Shown here: piece after piece, positions 11,620 to 12,983 of the stretch
Numbering within the stretch: the first letter of the stretch is position 1
Layout: each line of letters begins with the position of its first letter
NCBI GenBank assembly: GCA_002336675.1
Contig: DDEI01000093.1
Coordinates: 1 to 12,983, forward strand
Source: Flavobacteriales bacterium UBA1958
GTDB taxonomy: Bacteria > Bacteroidota > Bacteroidia > Flavobacteriales_D > Sanyastnellaceae
Reading direction: 5' to 3'
DNA: 12,983 nucleotides
Notes under the pieces: generated by a model
What the model saw: the letters and a program-made list of their open reading frames with translations, nothing else
The model's database searches: none
Told to the model about the DNA's origin: nothing
Position numbers and translations under genes: made by a program

Positions 11620-12983
11620 ATGGGAATATTTGATGAAGAGATAGAGATAAGACTTTCAGATGGCAACGAACCGGAGTTCATTCCGATTTTCTCCTTAGAA
11701 GATGAAGAAAAAATGGACAAAGAAGCTACTCCCAAGAGTCTGCCTATTCTTCCATTAAGAAATACAGTCCTTTTCCCTGGAGTGGTCATTCCTATTACCG
11801 TAGGAAGAGACTCTAGTGTGCAGCTAATAAAAGAAGCCAATAAAGGAGATAAAATTATAGGAGTCGTTTCTCAGAAAGATGAGAACGTAGAGAATCCTAC
11901 ATTTTCAGATTTGAATACTACAGGAACTGTTGCTCAGATCATGAAAATGCTAAAAATGCCAGATGGGAATACTACAGTAATATTGCAAGGTAAAAAAAGG
12001 CTAAAACTAAAAGAACTCATACAAGAAGAGCCTTACCTAAGATCCGAAATAGTAGAATTTCCAGACATAAAATCTACCACGAGTAAAAATAAAATAAAAG
12101 CACTAAAAGCTTCTTTAAAAGATTCAGCAGAACAGATAGTCAAGCTTTCCCCTCAAATTCCATCTGAAGCGGCATTCGCAATAAAAAACATAGAGAGTTT
12201 ATCTTTCTTGGTCAACTTCATTTCTTCTAATATGAACTCTTCTGTAGCAGAAAAACAACAGCTTTTAGAGATGGTTGATTTAGACGCTAGATGTGAAAAA
12301 GTACTAGAGCACTTGGCTAAGGAAATGCAACATCTGGAGATGAAAAACGAAATACAGTCTAAAGTAAAAACAGACTTAGACAAGCAGCAGCGTGAATACT
12401 TTCTGAATCAGCAGATGAAAAAAATCCAGGAAGAGCTAGGTGGATCTCCTCACCAAGAGGACATCACTGAGATGAAGAAGCGTATGCTGGATAAGACATG
12501 GAATGAGGATGTAGAAAAAAAGTTTATGAAAGAGCTCGTGAAGCTTGAAAGAATGAATCCCTCTGGAGCAGAGTATTCCGTGCAGCATAACTACTGTGAC
12601 TTACTCCTAGAACTTCCATGGGATGACGCATCTGATGATAACTTCGACTTAAATAGAGCTCAGGAAATACTTGACAGAGACCATTACGGTTTAGAGAAAG
12701 TGAAAAAAAGAATTATAGAACACCTCGCAGTACTGAAACTGAAAGGAGACCTAAAAGCTCCTATACTCTGTCTATATGGACCTCCAGGAGTAGGGAAAAC
12801 TTCTTTAGGTAAAAGTATAGCAGAATCTATAGGAAGAGAATACATGCGCATGGCACTGGGTGGATTGAGAGATGAAGCAGAAATCAGAGGCCATAGAAAA
12901 ACCTACATAGGCGCAATGCCTGGCAGGGTAATTCAGAGCATTAAAAAAGCAGGGAAATCGAATCCGTTATTCGTCTTAGATGA
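11620..12983 (+). CDS. lon: ATP-dependent Lon protease, N-terminal and Walker A part (3' end outside window)
   Basis: The ATG at 11620 opens 454 codons without interruption to the window edge, about half of a normal Lon (around 800 residues). An acidic 40-residue lead precedes the LON substrate-recognition domain, starting LPILPLRNTVLFPGVVIPI (41-59) and running to about 235. A coiled, helical linker contains DKQQREYFLNQQMKKIQEELG (254-274), the classic Lon signature before the AAA+ module. LPWDD (332-336), LDRDHYGLEKVKKRI (351-365), Walker A GPPGVGKT (387-394), LGGLRDEAEIRGHRKTYIGAMPG (413-435) and the start of Walker B (FVLD, 451-454) follow. The Ser-Lys protease domain lies beyond the edge. 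Lon degrades misfolded and some regulatory proteins in the cytoplasm. The start is fixed by an in-frame TGA at 11611-11613. No clear promoter was found; the leader has a small hairpin and a tiny ORF. Confidence 0.97.
   Translation, partial: MGIFDEEIEIRLSDGNEPEFIPIFSLEDEEKMDKEATPKSLPILPLRNTVLFPGVVIPITVGRDSSVQLIKEANKGDKIIGVVSQKDENVENPTFSDLNTTGTVAQIMKMLKMPDGNTTVILQGKKRLKLKELIQEEPYLRSEIVEFPDIKSTTSKNKIKALKASLKDSAEQIVKLSPQIPSEAAFAIKNIESLSFLVNFISSNMNSSVAEKQQLLEMVDLDARCEKVLEHLAKEMQHLEMKNEIQSKVKTDLDKQQREYFLNQQMKKIQEELGGSPHQEDITEMKKRMLDKTWNEDVEKKFMKELVKLERMNPSGAEYSVQHNYCDLLLELPWDDASDDNFDLNRAQEILDRDHYGLEKVKKRIIEHLAVLKLKGDLKAPILCLYGPPGVGKTSLGKSIAESIGREYMRMALGGLRDEAEIRGHRKTYIGAMPGRVIQSIKKAGKSNPLFVLD

Noticed and set aside
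1..12983. CRISPR arrays, insertion sequences, tRNA or rRNA genes, toxin-antitoxin or phage modules
   Set aside because: Reading both strands I found no regularly spaced repeats, no transposase motifs, no tRNA cloverleaf sequences and no attachment-site duplications.

Overview
The window looks like chromosomal DNA of a member of the Bacteroidota, probably near the Flavobacteriales. The evidence is consistent: a secreted protein with a type IX secretion (Por) C-terminal sorting domain, the alternative Bacteroidota-type GlmU-like sugar nucleotidyltransferase/acyltransferase, a DUF6428 protein, promoters of the Bacteroidota form (TAnnTTTG at -7, TTG about 17-19 nt upstream), almost no Shine-Dalgarno sequences, and A+T-rich DNA. 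I see no mobile element, tRNA, rRNA or CRISPR, and no stretch over 300 bases without a gene.

Layout. 1-1433 (-): a sialidase-like beta-propeller exported by type IX secretion, cut by the window edge just before its stop. 1434-1630: a divergent control region with a long imperfect palindrome. 1631-2410 (+): alpha/beta hydrolase, ending directly against a hairpin terminator it shares with the convergent DEAD-box RNA helicase (2468-3820, -). 3821-4067: helicase promoter, a degenerate heptamer repeat, and a hairpin after the next gene. 4068-5052 (-): a DUF6428 protein with a cysteine-rich tail, and a GNAT acetyltransferase. 5251-5985 (+): RluF-type 23S rRNA pseudouridine synthase. 6060-7275 (-): a HEAT-like protein and a CoA-pyrophosphatase-type Nudix hydrolase. 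7304-7972 (+): leucyl/phenylalanyl-tRNA-protein transferase (Aat). 8124-8444 (+): a small winged-helix-like protein, then a strong terminator and a possible 46-residue membrane peptide. 8672-9475 (-): an FKBP-like lipoprotein. 9512-12983 (+): a SAM methyltransferase, the GlmU-like enzyme and the start of Lon protease.

This is mostly housekeeping: RNA metabolism (helicase, RluF), protein quality control (Aat for the N-degron route, Lon, an FKBP-like envelope protein), nucleotide-sugar and CoA clean-up, plus one exported protein. Most genes carry their own promoter and strands alternate, so there is little operon structure. No complete new multi-gene system stands out. The most promising leads are the DUF6428/GNAT pair outside any visible arsenic operon, -7 elements lying so close to start codons that the mRNAs should be leaderless, the heptamer repeat, and the palindrome at 1531-1558.
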